Notes: a model not told the origin generated them from the sequence alone. Positions 10,790-22,644 are shown, counted from the first letter of the stretch. The stretch is DNA of 64,000 nt from Siphonodentalium dalli (GCA_032622095.1 CP136064.1:250353984-250417983), one strand, 5' to 3'. Program-made: numbers and translations.

Positions 10790-11269
10790 CTTGTATACTT
10801 TTTTAGTAGAAGCAAGCCACTATAATTTTCTTAACCTATTCAGTTTGGAGGGATTTTTAAGACTCTATTCCAATTTTTTATCGAGCCGCAAGTAGAACAA
10901 GATGAGAGGGTACCGATATGGTGAAAAACGGCATGTAAATCACCCCTAGCCTTCAAAACGTAAATTGCTAAACAACCCATGTTAACTCTGACCTTCCTGA
11001 GCACATCTGCTGTTTCGACTGAACCAGTAAACCATAAAGGCAAGTGGATCGGATGATTTGGTGACATATCGCGGCTATTTGGGGTAGATTTGGTCAAAAA
11101 CATGGGCAAAAATCCTTGAAAATATCCTGATTTTTGCTTAAGATGGCAGCCATCTTGGATTTGGAGGTCACGTGTCATTAAAAAATTGGAATAGAGTGCA
11201 ATTATTTAGCACAACCTATCTCGATGTTGAAAATATACATGCCATGCTTCTACTAAAAAAGTATACAAG
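10790..11269. mobile_element. Nested inverted-repeat element
   Basis: The outer inverted repeat CTTGTATACTTTTTTAGTAG (10790) pairs with its inverse ending at 11269. An inner perfect 19-bp pair ACTCTATTCCAATTTTTTA lies at 10862-10880 and 11180-11198. Beyond both, 'gtgtgggggcaa' (10770) and 'ttgccccccacac' (11288) form a third, outermost pair. The minus-strand open frame 10840-11178 matches nothing I know. Family unnamed; no target duplication seen. Confidence 0.55.
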
Positions 11270-11639
11270 GAACCAGTTTTTGAACAGTTGCCCCCCACAC
11301 GAGTGAAATCTACATCATTCCCTGCATTGTCTTTAAGGTGTTTGACGAATGTTAATTAACCATAGAATTGATGGCGGTTAAGTAGCCATACAGCTCTAAT
11401 GGCAAAATGAACAATGACTGTTTTCAACTAAATCGGGTCTTGTTTACAATGTTATAAATCTATATTTATATAAGTGAAATTGATATAGTTTGAATGTCAC
11501 TACTGTATACATGGTATAAAGCTAGTATAAAAAAAATTTAAAGACCAAATTTCTGAAGCAGTTTTTATATATGTCGCTGATCAACGATTTGCAAGTGTAT
11601 ACATTTTGATAAGCTCTTCACTTCGTAGGCTGGTTTTAG

Positions 11640-12260
11640 CATCATTTTTAAAATAGCCGGTATCCGTCTGTCCGTCCATTCGGAAAGTTTCTGGATGAGA
11701 ACTTTATTTTGGGTTAGCAAATCGAAACAAAATTTGATATGTGAGTTGATCAGCTCAAAATACAGGTCAAGTTCGAGCTATGGCCCCTTTTCGACTTAGA
11801 ATCTGTCCGTCCGTTTGGAAAGTGTCCAGTTGAGAACTTTATTTTGAACTACCGGATTATATTGGTTTCCGAAGAATATTTAGCTTTTGTATTTTGATTG
11901 TTTTTAAATTTGGTATGTGGATTGACCACATGAAGATATTGGTCAAGTTCGAATTTGGGTATGGTCTGCCTATTTTTGCCAGAGTTATGATTCTTGTCAA
12001 CTTAAAATTTGCCGATTATTTTGGTTTCCAGATGATAACTTTACTTTTAGTTATCTGATTATTTTTAAATTCAACTAAATCTCTTGAACTGAATCTCTTG
12101 ATATTTGGTACGTGGTTCAAATTTCAGAAGACAAAAGCCAAGTTTGAATTTGATCATGGTCCGATCAATTTTGACAGAGTTAAAAAAAAGCTATTCTTAC
12201 TAAAAAGCTACATTTTCGGGGGACACATACGTGGTCGTCGACCTTTTATAGAAACCTACT
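11640..12260. repeat. Dispersed tandem repeat, same family as 5785-6345
   Basis: Diverged units with 'ggtttccagatgataacttt', 'acaggtcaagttcgag' and 'tttttgccagagttatgatt'. It begins with a 'gtctgtccgtcc' stretch. Non-coding. Confidence 0.6.
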
Positions 12261-12469
12261 TTTCTTCTCTACTCAATTCTGTATAAATTTTTTTTAATTT
12301 GGATCAAAATGTTTTGGTGACAAACATACCATGTGCAGGGGATTTATAGTGTACGTTACAAAATAGTCGATCCCGATGTACACACTCGTTCGATTCACTT
12401 ACGGACCCAGATGGTAATTGGAATGTAGGTTTGGATCGGCGATGATTCATTCTAACAATGCACTTCTGT

Positions 12470-12931
12470 TTGCAGAGAGAGATTCAGTTTATAGAGGGTC
12501 CCTTCTGCAGAGGTTTTACTGTATTGAGAGGGATTCAGTTTATAGAGGGCCCGGTTGAAGAGCTTCTACTGTATGGAGAGGCATTCAGTTTATAGAGAGT
12601 CTGGTTGAAGAGGATCTACTGTATGGAGAGGCATTCAGTTTATAGAGAGTCTGGTTGAAGAGCTTCTACTGTATGGAGAGGCATTCAGTTTATAGAGGGC
12701 CCGGTTGAAGAGGATCTACTGTATGGAGAGGCATTCAGTTTATAGAGGGTCCCTTTTGCAGAGGTTTTACTGTATTGAGAGGGATTCAGTTTATAGAGGG
12801 CCCGGTTGAAGAGGATCTACTGTATGGAGAGGCATTCAGTTTATAGAGAGTCCTGTTTTTAAGAGGTTTTACTGTATGTAGAGAGATTCAGTTTATAGAG
12901 GGTCCGGTTTGGAGATGTTTTACTGTATAAC
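12470..12931. repeat. Minisatellite, ~50-bp unit, about 9 copies
   Basis: Each unit carries 'attcagtttatagaggg' followed by a variable ccggttgaagag/ccttctgcagag part and 'tctactgtatggagagg'. Starts of 'attcag' at 12482, 12533, 12583 and 12633 give spacings of 51, 50 and 50 bp. Two unit subtypes alternate, suggesting block duplication. Confidence 0.85.
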
Positions 12932-13304
12932 TGAACAGGCATTATTCATCCTCATCATCATTCCAGAGGGAAGGCTGGAATCACTCAAATAGTATTAATT
13001 ACTCATTCTACACTTTCCCAAATGAAGCAATGTGTAACTCGATTAGTATTTATTATTCTTCTTTAAACCATTCCTCGTCAAACTCAACTGGTATCCAGTT
13101 TCCGCATCATTCCCAAGAGAAGCAATGTGTAACTTGATTTAATATTATTCATCTGTAGGCACCATTGCCTAGCAAAGGCCGATATAACTTTATTAGTATT
13201 CAAAATTTATACTCAGTGCCTTACTTGTGCAATGATACATGTAATTTTTTTTTTAAATGCACCTGAATTTGCCAGAAGTTAGACCTTTATATATGCAGAT
13301 ATTG
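12932..13304. other. No gene recognised
   Basis: AT-rich unique-looking sequence between the minisatellite and a degenerate repeat. 'gaagcaatgtgtaac' occurs twice (about 13024 and 13119), suggesting an old short duplication. Confidence 0.35.
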
Positions 13305-13462
13305 CAGTTTTCAGGTTAAGATTTCTAAATGTTCTCCCACATGGTCGGGCTGGTGGGTCTTGTTCGCGCAAACTTAGGAGTTTTGCCTAGTTCAGGGGGG
13401 AGTCGGAAATTCCAAGGTGGGCACCCCCTCCCCCAATAGAGACCCTCTGGCCACGTTATTTT
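13305..13462. repeat. Degenerate fragment related to the hAT-type element at 59237-60313
   Basis: 'gttttcaggttaagat', 'ggtcgggctggtg', 'tcggaaattccaaggtggg' and 'gagaccctctggccacg' resemble parts of 60000-60310 in the same order. Ends are eroded. Confidence 0.5.
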
Positions 13463-13723
13463 TCTGTTTGTATTAAAAATTTAGAATGATCTCATGAAAA
13501 TGATCAATATGATCCAAATATCAGGTGGCTGAGTTGGTCTGTGGCTATTTTGTGACCAATGTTATGTCAATGATGGGGAGGGGAATGAGGCGGAAGTAGT
13601 AGCGGATACCCTGAAAATACCACAAGCAGCTTGGTACATTCACTGAGATAATAAATCACTATTATGTGTGATATGCCTCACTGACTACTCAGTTATTCTT
13701 GCCATAACTCCATGTTGATTTAA

Positions 13724-14359
13724 CCCTTTCTATATGAAATGGATTATCCCAGACAGTTAACAAGTGTCCTCTGGAATGGTCTATTATTGATTTGCTGGGA
13801 TGTACAAGTAATATAAGAAGACGACAGATAAATTCAAGTGCAGAAGGATTCTTCTATATTAATTAAATGCAATCACTCTCGATGGCAAAATCATTTGTGT
13901 TAGATTATCGCTGATAGTTGCATCCCGAATCGAGATTTAAATATTTACAATTGAGTGTAGTTCAGACGATGTTTTCCATGGAGTGGTATGGTCGATTTCT
14001 TTGAAATGTTTGGTTAATAGAATGCTAAATTCCCCATTTTGGCATAGCGTCTGAGTACTAACTTATCAATTTCATGCATCCGAACAAGTCCATAATATGT
14101 CTTTAATCTATTCAGATTAATATGCAGCTATATCTGGTATCATCCAATCGACCATCATCAATGTCTGTGTCATGTGGTAAGCTAACATGGCCACTAAATG
14201 TTGATGATTCAATGTGACTTGCCACCAATGAATATGAATCATTATTGTGTTTTTCTATATGTTGTCTGATTTTATTACCTGAACACCCCCCAGATGAATA
14301 ATCGACCATGCCAATGTATACTTATAAATGAGTTGGAGAATCCTTTCAACATTAAAGGG
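13724..14359. mobile_element. TTAA element, CCCTTTCTATAC family, copy 1
   Basis: TTAA at 13720-13723 and 14360-14363. The left end is CCCTTTCTATATGAAATGG and the right end its diverged inverse (cctttcaacattaaaggg). Subterminal sequence also mirrors: 'tggaatggtctattattga' at 13775 against 'attattcatctgg' reversed near 14297. CCCTTT ends with TTAA targets are characteristic of piggyBac-type elements. No transposase frame. Confidence 0.65.
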
Positions 14360-14377
14360 TTAAGCCCAAGACTCGTT

Positions 14378-14520
14378 CTGCAAATTCACATTCATCTAAG
14401 CCTGAGTTTATGGTGCCTGTCATTTGCAGAATAAATTTAGTGACGCTATCCCGTGGGCTAGCATCACCAAATTTACCCTCTGGGAATTCATTCTGCATGG
14501 CCTCATCTGCTATGCATATG
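14378..14520. mobile_element. Foldback MITE fragment (GAATGAGGTCCCCAGAGGG family)
   Basis: 'aagcctgagtttatggtgcc' then a shortened stem 'gaataaatttagtgacgct' with the mirrored 'gcatcaccaaatttaccctc'. It lies directly downstream of the 13724-14359 element. Confidence 0.55.
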
Positions 14521-14689
14521 GGAGACATAGACTCAAATTGAAAGTCCCAAATGGTGAATATTGTGATGTACACCCTTTGTGAACCTCAATTATGCAATGT
14601 GTCGTCTGCCAATTTGGAGATATAGAGAAACTAAACTATACAAGAAATAGATGTGAAGAAGTTTCTATAGAAATTTGATAAGGCCTTTG

Positions 14690-14822
14690 ATGAGGCCTAT
14701 GCAGAATGAGGTTCACATTAGGTGAATTTTGTTATGCTAACCTGCTATGCGGGATAGCATCACTAAATTCACCCTCTGGGGACCTCATTCAGCAAATGAC
14801 AGGCACACTAAACTCAGGCTTG
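14690..14822. mobile_element. Foldback MITE fragment (GAATGAGGTCCCCAGAGGG family)
   Basis: 'gcagaatgaggttcacatta' is mirrored by 'caccctctggggacctcatt', followed by 'caaatgacaggcacac' and 'actcaggcttg', the family's terminal sequence. Confidence 0.6.
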
Positions 14823-15228
14823 CATTCCTCTTATTTCACAGATTAATTTTTTTGTGTGTAAAAAACATTTCTTCCAAAGACGCTTTAGTTATCACAATCG
14901 AACAACTGTCAACTCTTGTATAAAATCTTTCAAAACTTGTTTATATATATCAACATTTTGTTCAATGCAATTTGGTATCGAGAGTATGTCGGTCGGCTCA
15001 TGGAATATTTGCTAGGCCGCCAAATAATCCAGGTGGTGAAAATTAACAGATCAATTTTGATATCTCTGAGCATTGATGGGTGTATATACTGTACAATAAA
15101 AAATGTACAGTTGTCCACCCCATGATTTTTTTTGGAGCAAAAACATAGACTGGGCTTATCCTCAGGTATGGGGCTTACTGACAGGTGTATACAGTATTTG
15201 GTTACCGATGCAGGGAACTTGATTGAAC

Positions 15229-15313
15229 TCATATCAGATATCGAATCAGATATTTTTTACCCTGAAGCCAAGAAATAGTAATTTAGGAGCGTTAATTCGG
15301 ATTATGTACTTTT
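15229..15313. mobile_element. Solo end of the AGGTACTCAATCCGA TTAA family
   Basis: 'tatcgaatcagatatttttt', 'accctgaagccaagaaatag' and a degraded 'ttcggattatgtactttta' match the right arm of the 7721-8507 element. The other arm is missing. Confidence 0.6.
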
Positions 15314-15380
15314 AAAGGTACAAATGAGGAACTTGAGTATTATTAAAAAATAAGGTCAACTCAACTCACAACTGCATTAA

Positions 15381-15762
15381 ACATTTACCCAACAGAACGG
15401 CCCTGTGCCAATGCATTCTCTTATATATGCGAGTCGACCATAGGTCGCCTCGCATATATAAGAGAATGCATTGGCTTAACACATTAAAAATTATAAAATT
15501 GTTAAAGAATGTAAGAAAAAATGGTAAAAAGTGTTTAAAAAAGATTTTTTTTAGGCCAATGCATTCTCTTATATATGCGAGGCGACCTATGGTCGACTCG
15601 CATATATAAGAGAATGCATTGGCACAGGGCATAACTGTAACCATCACAATGTGGTCAATGAGCCGGTTCCAATGATATCCATATTTGTATGGTTTTATTG
15701 AGACAGACCCAAGATAATTTAGGCTGTTGCAGCTTTTTTTGGCCGGTTTGTTGGGTAAAGGG
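15381..15762. mobile_element. piggyBac-type MITE with two internal hairpins, copy 1
   Basis: TTAA at 15377-15380 and 15763-15766. The ends read (a)catttacccaacag and tgttgggtaaaggg. Inside are two long palindromes (about 15409-15474 and 15556-15622) built on 'gccaatgcattctcttata' with a gtcgac/ggtcgc core, separated by an A/T-rich spacer. The same design recurs at 17940-18316 and 60391-60782. No coding capacity. Confidence 0.8.
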
Positions 15763-16279
15763 TTAAACATTTGTGGTAGTTCAGAAGTTCATTGTATTCA
15801 GTCATTTACTGTCTACACCCATCAGTAAGCTCGGGGGCTCGTGAATTTTTTTACACAAAAACTTGGCATTGGGCTTACCTTTGAGGACCCCCCACATGCT
15901 AAATCTCAGTTTGCGTTCATTGTGCTAATCTTTGTGTTGTGTTGTATTTTATATGAATCATGACAATAAGACACAAAAATCATCTTATACATTGTAACAG
16001 AGCATTTTGTGAAATACAATCTGGCAAGTAGTATTAATGAGTTTGCATTGGAAATTGAAGTAATTCTATGAATTATTGTCATCTTCAGAGTTAACTCCAA
16101 CAAGTTCCAAGGTTTTGTACTGGTGAAATATGATCTCTTCAGGCGTTAGCCAGGGTAGGGTTTCATATGTCTTGACATAGATTTCTTACTCCTAAATTAC
16201 AATACTCTCTATGAGTGGCGAGAAAAGCCATCCCATGGTGTCTGAATAATAATATGTTCATAACTATGCATATTATAAG

Positions 16280-16592
16280 CAAGCCTGAGTTTATGGTGCC
16301 TGTCACTTGCAGAATGAGGTCTCCAGAGGGTGATTTTAGTGACGCTATCCCGCATTCTGCATGGCCTCATCTGCTATGGGAGACATAGACTCAAATTGAA
16401 GTTCCCAAATGGTGAATATTGTTTTGGAACCTCAATTATGCCCGAGAAGATGGGGCCTAAGAAGAATGAGGTCCCCAGAGGGTGAATTTGGTGATGCTAG
16501 CCTGCTATGTGCGATAGCATCACTAAATTCACCCTCTGGTGACCTTATTCTGCAAATGACAGGCACCATACTCAGGCTTGTTCCCACCAAGC
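16280..16592. mobile_element. Foldback MITE pair (GAATGAGGTCCCCAGAGGG family)
   Basis: It begins 'caagcctgagtttatggtgc' and ends 'caccatactcaggcttg', with one truncated and one complete stem. 'tatgcatattat' occurs shortly before it (about 16265) and again at about 16593-16604, possibly marking a larger insertion. Confidence 0.6.
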
Positions 16593-16974
16593 CTATGCAT
16601 ATTATTAGTCAGCCAATTTATTCTCACATATAATCTTCCGGTGATAGTCCATATTAACCATATAATTAGTCCGTCCAATCATTGTCACTTAATTGTATTA
16701 TGTATTGAATTATGTTGTCTGTCATTATTATTGTTGTATATTTGATTAATTAATATATACGATTTTGTTAAATAATATACATTTATTTCAAAACTTTAAC
16801 TTCTTCATTGTTTAATATCGCAAAAATTGTAAAACTGACTTCAATGAAATCATTAGCATAAACAATCCTGGAGCACAATACACTGTTAAAAATGTCCTCT
16901 GGTTCAGAGGCACTAATTATATACCCTGTTTAAAAAAAGGTCATATTAATTAATCAGCCTGTCTGTCCATTAAC

Positions 16975-17280
16975 ATTTTTGGTTTCCGACCGATAACTTT
17001 GTTTGGATTATTTGATCTGAACCAAAGTTGGTATGTGTATTTCCCAGCTCAAAACACAGACCAAGTTCGAATATGGGTTGCTTACAATTATTTTTCGACT
17101 TAGAATTTGACCACATTTTGGCATTGAAATTTAGGGGTATATCAGATATTCTTTCTGAGCTCAAATTGTCATTGTATTTTTTTTTTGCGGTAGTACAAAT
17201 CGAAATGGCTAAAAGGCTTCTTTTTTTGTGCCACACCCTAGCGATGCTCTTGTTTTTTAGTTGCCTCTTTGAATGATGGC
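16975..17280. repeat. Dispersed repeat related to 5785-6345
   Basis: 'ttttggtttccgaccgataa', 'cacagaccaagttcgaatat' and 'cgacttagaatttg' in the family order, one main unit. A T-rich stretch at 17177-17187 follows. Confidence 0.5.
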
Positions 17281-17396
17281 CATTTGCTATTGCGCTCAAC
17301 TAGGTATGGACATATAGCACATAATGTGACATTTTAAGTCAGTACTCAGTATGGACCTATAGCACACAGCATGACATTCAGCACTCATGTTATATA

Positions 17397-17609
17397 CAGT
17401 AATGCCCTAAGTAATCGACCCCTTAATCGCAGCAGAATTATGGGTAACTTTTCAGGATTTTGTTGGAAATATGGCTTGTTGCCATTCATTGGAAAGCTCT
17501 CGGGGAGACCTTTCCGATGAATGGTAACAAGCCATGTTTCCGACTAAATTCTGAAAAGTTACCCATAATTCTGCTGTGGTTAAGGGGTCGATTACTTAGG
17601 GCATTACTG
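17397..17609. mobile_element. Palindromic MITE, TA-flanked, copy 3
   Basis: CAGTAATGCCCTAAGTAATC and its inverse bound a 213-bp hairpin, with TA at 17395-17396 and 17610-17611. The best-preserved ends of the four copies. Confidence 0.85.
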
Positions 17610-17939
17610 TATTGTGTATGGTGTGTTTTAAAGATGGTCCATCTCTTCACAGCTAATTTTATATAGATTCCAAGGTATAAAATAATAGATATGAATCGAG
17701 GACGTCTGTCCGGATAAGTTTCTATCAATTTAAATCAATTTTATTTAGAATTTTTTATGACATTCATGGGACAGTTTTAGAGGCTATTTTTAGAAAATAA
17801 ATCTGCATGAAAACGCACGGAGCGTACCAAGAAGGAGAACTCTATCTTTTTTGCAGCCTCAATCACGGGAAAATTGCAGATCAGCTTAGAGATTTACCAT
17901 AAATTATGATTGAAATAAACCACTTTATTATGCCTTTAA

Positions 17940-18316
17940 CCCTTTACCCAACAGAACGGCCCTGTGCCAATGCATTCTCTTATATATGCGAGTCGACCAT
18001 AGGTCGCCTCGCATATATAAGAGAATGCATTGGTTTAACACATTAAAAATTATAAAATTGTTAAAGAATGTAAGAAAAAAATGGTAAAAAAAGATTTTTT
18101 TTAGGCCAATGCATTCTCTTATATATGCGAGGCGACCTATGGTCGACTCGCATATATAAGAGAATGCATTGGCACAGGGCATAACTGTAACCATCACAAT
18201 GTGGTCAATGAGCCGGTTCCAATGATATCCATATTTGTATGGTTTTATTGAGACAGACCCAAGATAATTTAGGCTGTTGCAGCTTTAATTATTTGGCCGG
18301 TTTGTTGGGTAAAGGG
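17940..18316. mobile_element. piggyBac-type MITE with two internal hairpins, copy 2
   Basis: TTAA at 17936-17939, then CCCTTTACCCAACAGAACGG. The right end tgttgggtaaaggg is followed by TTAT instead of TTAA. Nearly identical to 15381-15762 apart from small indels. Confidence 0.8.
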
Positions 18317-18528
18317 TTATAACCAAATAACATACCCCATCTTTAGTTTTATCTGTATTTTATTCACCAATTAGCTGATTGTAGTCTTCAAATAGGGGTT
18401 TATAAAAAATATGTTGTTGTTATTGTGGCCCAGAAGAGACAGACCATCTTTAAACTAACAATCATAGAGCATTGTTGGTAGCTAATGACAAGGCCTTATT
18501 GGGTGAATTGTTAACCAAATCCTCTTAA

Positions 18529-18784
18529 CCCTGTCTGTACTAAATGGATTCTCCCTTTCAGTTATTCAATTATACATTGGAAGAGTCTATTTTATACATT
18601 TAGTGTGGTGTTTTGGTAATAGAAGCAGATGACAGACAAAAAAAGCAGATTATAAAGAGCAGAATGATTCATATTCATTGGTGGGAAATGTTCAGATAAT
18701 AAGTTCAATAAGTTGTTGAACTTATTATCTGAACATTTCATAAGGGAACTACTTGTCAATGAATGTTTAGTATAGAAAGGATTG
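18529..18784. mobile_element. TTAA element, CCCTTTCTATAC family, copy 2
   Basis: TTAA at 18525-18528 and 18785-18788. The left end is CCCTGTCTGTACTAAATGG and the right end gtatagaaaggattg. A perfect central palindrome 'gttcagataataagttcaa' / 'ttgaacttattatctgaac' lies around 18690-18738. Confidence 0.7.
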
Positions 18785-18820
18785 TTAAAATGTCCCATCA
18801 ACATTCACACCAATGATTCA

Positions 18821-19074
18821 ACCCTTTTATGACTGGAGCGAAATTTTGCGAAAACCCTGTGCCAATGTATTCTCTTATATATTTGAGTCTACCATAGGGA
18901 GCCTCGCATATATAAGAGGATGATGCATTGGCCTAACAATATTTACATTGACCTTGTAAGCCAGTGTATTCTCTTATATATGCGAGGCTGCCTATGGGAG
19001 ACTCACACATATAAGAGAATGCATTGGCACATGATATTTAATGCTGCACCAGTGCAGCTCCTGCCATGAAATGG
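18821..19074. mobile_element. Variant of the double-hairpin MITE
   Basis: It carries two diverged 'gccaatgtattctcttatat' palindromes (about 18862-18932 and 18960-19027) in the same arrangement as 15381-15762, but different flanking arms ('tgactggagcgaaattttgc' left, 'catgaaatgg' then TTAA right). Confidence 0.6.
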
Positions 19075-19241
19075 TTAATATTTCTTCACCAGGCAAAACG
19101 CAAATAAAAAATGAAAATTTATTGTGATTCTAAAAGTGAATATTTTTGCTCAATGTGATAAATTTATATATATATCATTTTTTTATATGGATTATATTTA
19201 TTTTCTGCATGTTTATCATGGAAGACTCTGGTCCTAATTAA

Positions 19242-19710
19242 AGGTACTCAACCCGTAAAGAGGGTCCCCATCTCAACAGATTCCAACAACAACAATCCGA
19301 TCAGAGGGTCCTATATTACTATTTCTTTGGCTTTGGGGGTAAAAAATATTTGATTCGAGTCGAGGAACCCATCAAACAAAGCTCAGAGTTATTATATATT
19401 GATTTTTGAAAATTCTTATGTTCTCGAGATGAGTACTTATAACTGCCGTCAATTTGGTAACATGCTCGAGATTTTACGCCAAAATTCTATTCAAACAGAC
19501 AAGGATGGATAACTCTATAATCAAGTGGTAATAATTGACTACGTACTGGGCCAGTAAGAATTCCCGATAATGAAAAATAATAGATTTCTAAAATCGATAT
19601 CTAACAAATCTGAGCTTTGATGGGTGACTTCCTCGACTCGAATCAAATTTTTTTTACCCCCGAAGCCATTGAAATAGTAATTGAGAGGAGTTTTATCGGG
19701 TTGAGTACCT
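19242..19710. mobile_element. TTAA element, AGGTACTCAA family, copy
   Basis: TTAA at 19238-19241 and 19711-19714. Ends AGGTACTCAACCCG and its inverse. Subterminal 'gattcgagtcgagg' is mirrored near 19640. It resembles 29445-29912. Confidence 0.8.
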
Positions 19711-19972
19711 TTAATGTCTACATATTACATTTTGCCTAATGCAGATATCAAAATTTATCTTATGATACAATCAACATGGCACTAATATTTGAATGTTTAA
19801 GAAGGCCTAACAGATCATAAACAGATCTTTTACCGGGCCACAATTACAACAACAAAATCATTTTTTTTATAAAACCCCGATTTAAAGACTACAAATAGCA
19901 TTTTTGTGAATATAATTGAGTAAATTAATTTCTAAAGGCAAAATAAAGTCATTTATTTCTGATGAAGATGTA

Positions 19973-20117
19973 CAGTAATGCCCTAAATAATTGACTCCTT
20001 AACCTCCTCTCACAGAGCTTTCCAATGAATGGCAACAAGCCATATTTCCGACTAAATCCTGAAAAGTTACCTATAATTCTGCTGTGATTAAGGAGTCGAT
20101 TATTTAGGGCATTACTG
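19973..20117. mobile_element. Palindromic MITE, TA-flanked, copy 4 (left arm deleted)
   Basis: Ends CAGTAATGCCCTAAATAATT and its inverse with TA on both sides, but most of the left arm is missing, leaving 145 bp. Confidence 0.75.
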
Positions 20118-20460
20118 TAGTGTTGGTGGTTAAATCTCTTTGATTCCAGGGTGCTAACAAGATAGAGAATTCTCTCTCTTGTTGATCACTTGAAGTTTCT
20201 TTTCGAAAAATAGCACGTAAAACTGTCCTGAAATGTTGTATGTATAATTATTAGAAAAAATTGAAATAAAATATGTATTAGTTGTTAGAAGCATTTCCAG
20301 ACATGTGTCTTTGATTCATATTTATTATTGTATCCCTCAAAAACCATATAAAACTTTTTAGGAAGAGAATTACTATCTTTAACCAAATGATTTCTCATTG
20401 TCAGTTCTAAAAGTATACATTAGAATTATCACTCTTCATGTGTAGGCTTGTTCAGCTATA
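20118..20460. other. No gene recognised
   Basis: AT-rich spacer between two MITEs with no frame or repeat partner that I can support. Confidence 0.35.
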
Positions 20461-20464
20461 TTAA

Positions 20465-20703
20465 AGGGGGGCTGTACACTAAATCTGGCCATTTATGGGA
20501 CCATCTCCTTTTATACTCAACAGAATATATGCAACAAATGAATGAATTTGAGCCATGGATTAGTGCAACATACACTTCTGTGCTCTATGAACGATGCAAA
20601 CAACATGGTAATTATAATGAAAATGAATTTATGACTCGATTCATAAATTCATTTTCATTATAATTACTACTATAAATGGTCGGTTTTAGTGTACAGTACC
20701 TCT
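20465..20703. mobile_element. TTAA element, AGGGGTACTGTAC family, copy 1
   Basis: TTAA at 20461-20464 and 20704-20707. Left AGGGGGGCTGTACACTAAAT is mirrored by ttagtgtacagtacctct. An internal palindrome 'gtaattataatgaaaatgaa' spans about 20608-20668. Related: 31321-31953, 32395-32729. Confidence 0.75.
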
Positions 20704-20707
20704 TTAA

Positions 20708-21024
20708 CATTAAAAAACTGAACTTATTCTTTGACCATCCCTACAAATGAATCCATACTTCATAATAAAGGGACATCATTTTGTGATATGTTAATTGTTT
20801 TGTAGATTTTATATTCAATTGTTGTTATATACACTACTATATATTTATTGAATAAATACATTGTATTTGACATATGATATTATTCAAACATTAATTTGAT
20901 ATATATATGAGTGGTTGTTTACTTCATCGAGTCAGAAATAACTCTATACTCCAAAGTAATCCTTCAAACAGAAGCTTATATCTTGTGAGTCAAACCATTA
21001 TACCCCCCCCCCCCCCAATGATAT
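20708..21024. other. No gene recognised; ends in poly-C
   Basis: AT-rich sequence, then a C run at about 21003-21016 directly before the foldback element. Confidence 0.4.
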
Positions 21025-21032
21025 TTAGTACC

Positions 21033-21364
21033 CAAGCCTGCAAATTGTGTGTCTGTCATTTGCAGAATGAGGTCTGCAGAGGTTGAATTTAGTGACGCTA
21101 TCACACACAGTGGGTTAGCATCACCAAATTCACCCTCCGGGGACCTCATTTTGCAGAAGATAAATTTCAGTTATATCGAGGCAAACATCACCAACTTCAA
21201 CTGGGGAACTTCAATCTGAACCTAGGTCTCCAATTGCAGTTGAGGCCAAAGCAGAATGAGGTTCCCAGAGGGTGAATTTGGTGACACCGTGTGGGATAGT
21301 GTCACTAAATTCACCCTATGTGGACCTCATTCTGCAAATGACAGACACACTATTTGCAGGCTTG
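21033..21364. mobile_element. Foldback MITE with 8-bp target duplication (CAAGCCTGCAAAT ends)
   Basis: The ends CAAGCCTGCAAATTGTGTG and its inverse are flanked by the direct repeat TTAGTACC at 21025-21032 and 21365-21372. Inside are two successive 'gaggtcNNcagagg' stems. Eight-bp duplications fit hAT-type transposition (inference). Confidence 0.75.
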
Positions 21365-21591
21365 TTAGTACCATGGGAACCTGTGATTATGACATCAATT
21401 TGACTTTATTAGTGGAGTTATTCCCCTTTTTCAACTTAGAAATTTTTGCAACCTTGTAATATTGTCCAAGCTTAATATACTTCGTTTCGTTGTCATTGTT
21501 TTAGAAATCTATTTAATATTTTGTGTATTTATCAACTTTATTGCCCCTGCTACCAATTTGTGCCAAATCACATACACACAATTTGATGATT

Positions 21592-21764
21592 AAGAGATAA
21601 TGCACTGGCTAACAAGTCAATGTAAATATTGTTAGGCCAATGTATTCTTATATGAGAGGCTCCAATATATGCGAGGCTCCCTATGGGAGACTCCCATATA
21701 TAAGAAAATGCATTGGCACAGGGTTTTCGCAAAAATTTCAGGAAGCTCCACACAGAAGGGTTAA
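21592..21764. mobile_element. Degraded double-hairpin MITE
   Basis: Contains 'ggccaatgtattcttatat' and 'gggagactcccatatataag' stems and 'gcattggcacagggttttcg', the sequence seen in inverse at 18840-18865. The right border is at ttaa near 21761. Confidence 0.55.
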
Positions 21765-22199
21765 AGATGGATTATCTCTTCCTAAATATGTTTTATGTTG
21801 TTTCCGGGGAATAAAATAATAAATATGAGTCAAAGACACCTTTGTCCCAAAATTTTAATTTGTACCCATTGTAATTTTATATTTTAATGTCCATGGAGGG
21901 AAAATAAATACTGTTTAAAAGTCCTGGAAGTGTTAATACAGCTACCTTTTTTTGTAGCCCATGTACACATGTGGGGCTTAGTCCCTTTTGGGACAGTCAC
22001 ACCTCTAGTTAAATTGGGAACACCCATGTTGCCCAAATAGGTAAATTCATCCAAGCAAGCCATGGCAGCAATCCCAGATGGGATTAGAACTTGTGTTTGA
22101 GCCAGGTTAAACCACATAAGGCTCTGTATTTGATAGAGATTTTCTATGAGATTCAGAGATTGAATATTTAAAGTAACTCATGATGTTAACCCTTTACCC

Positions 22200-22298
22200 A
22201 ACAAACCGGCCAAATAAAGCTTCAACAGCCTAAAATACCCTGTGCCAAGAGAATGCATTGGCACAGGGTAAAAAAAATCCCGACTGTTAGGTAAAGGG
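22200..22298. mobile_element. Internally deleted piggyBac-type MITE (99 bp)
   Basis: TTAA at 22196-22199 and 22299-22302. CCCTTTACCCAACAAACCGG and ttaggtaaaggg ends remain with 'ccctgtgccaagagaatgca' between them; both long palindromes are gone. Confidence 0.75.
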
Positions 22299-22586
22299 TT
22301 AAGCCCTCCATTAAGCCTATTAGACTCTTGCTTTTGTTGTGTTCTTGGGATAAACATAGGTAGATAAATACACCAATAATATATGTATTGACTTTACATG
22401 CACAAGAATGACTTACTAAAGTAATATAAACGTTTAACTGCTTTCAACGAACGCTCTTTATTCCTTTATTCTTATCAAATATGCTATATAATGGAAAAAT
22501 GGAGCATTTTTTCTGTCCAAGGTGATGATTTCTATCACTTCAACAATCTTTACCATGCTTGTCCCATATTTAACAGTTTTAAACTT

Positions 22587-22609
22587 ATTACCTGAACAGT
22601 TCCCACCAA

Positions 22610-22644
<35 letters not shown>

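Noticed and set aside
10840-11178. 112-codon minus-strand gene
   Set aside because: It lies inside a nested inverted-repeat element, has no recognisable domain, and its ends coincide with the inner repeat.
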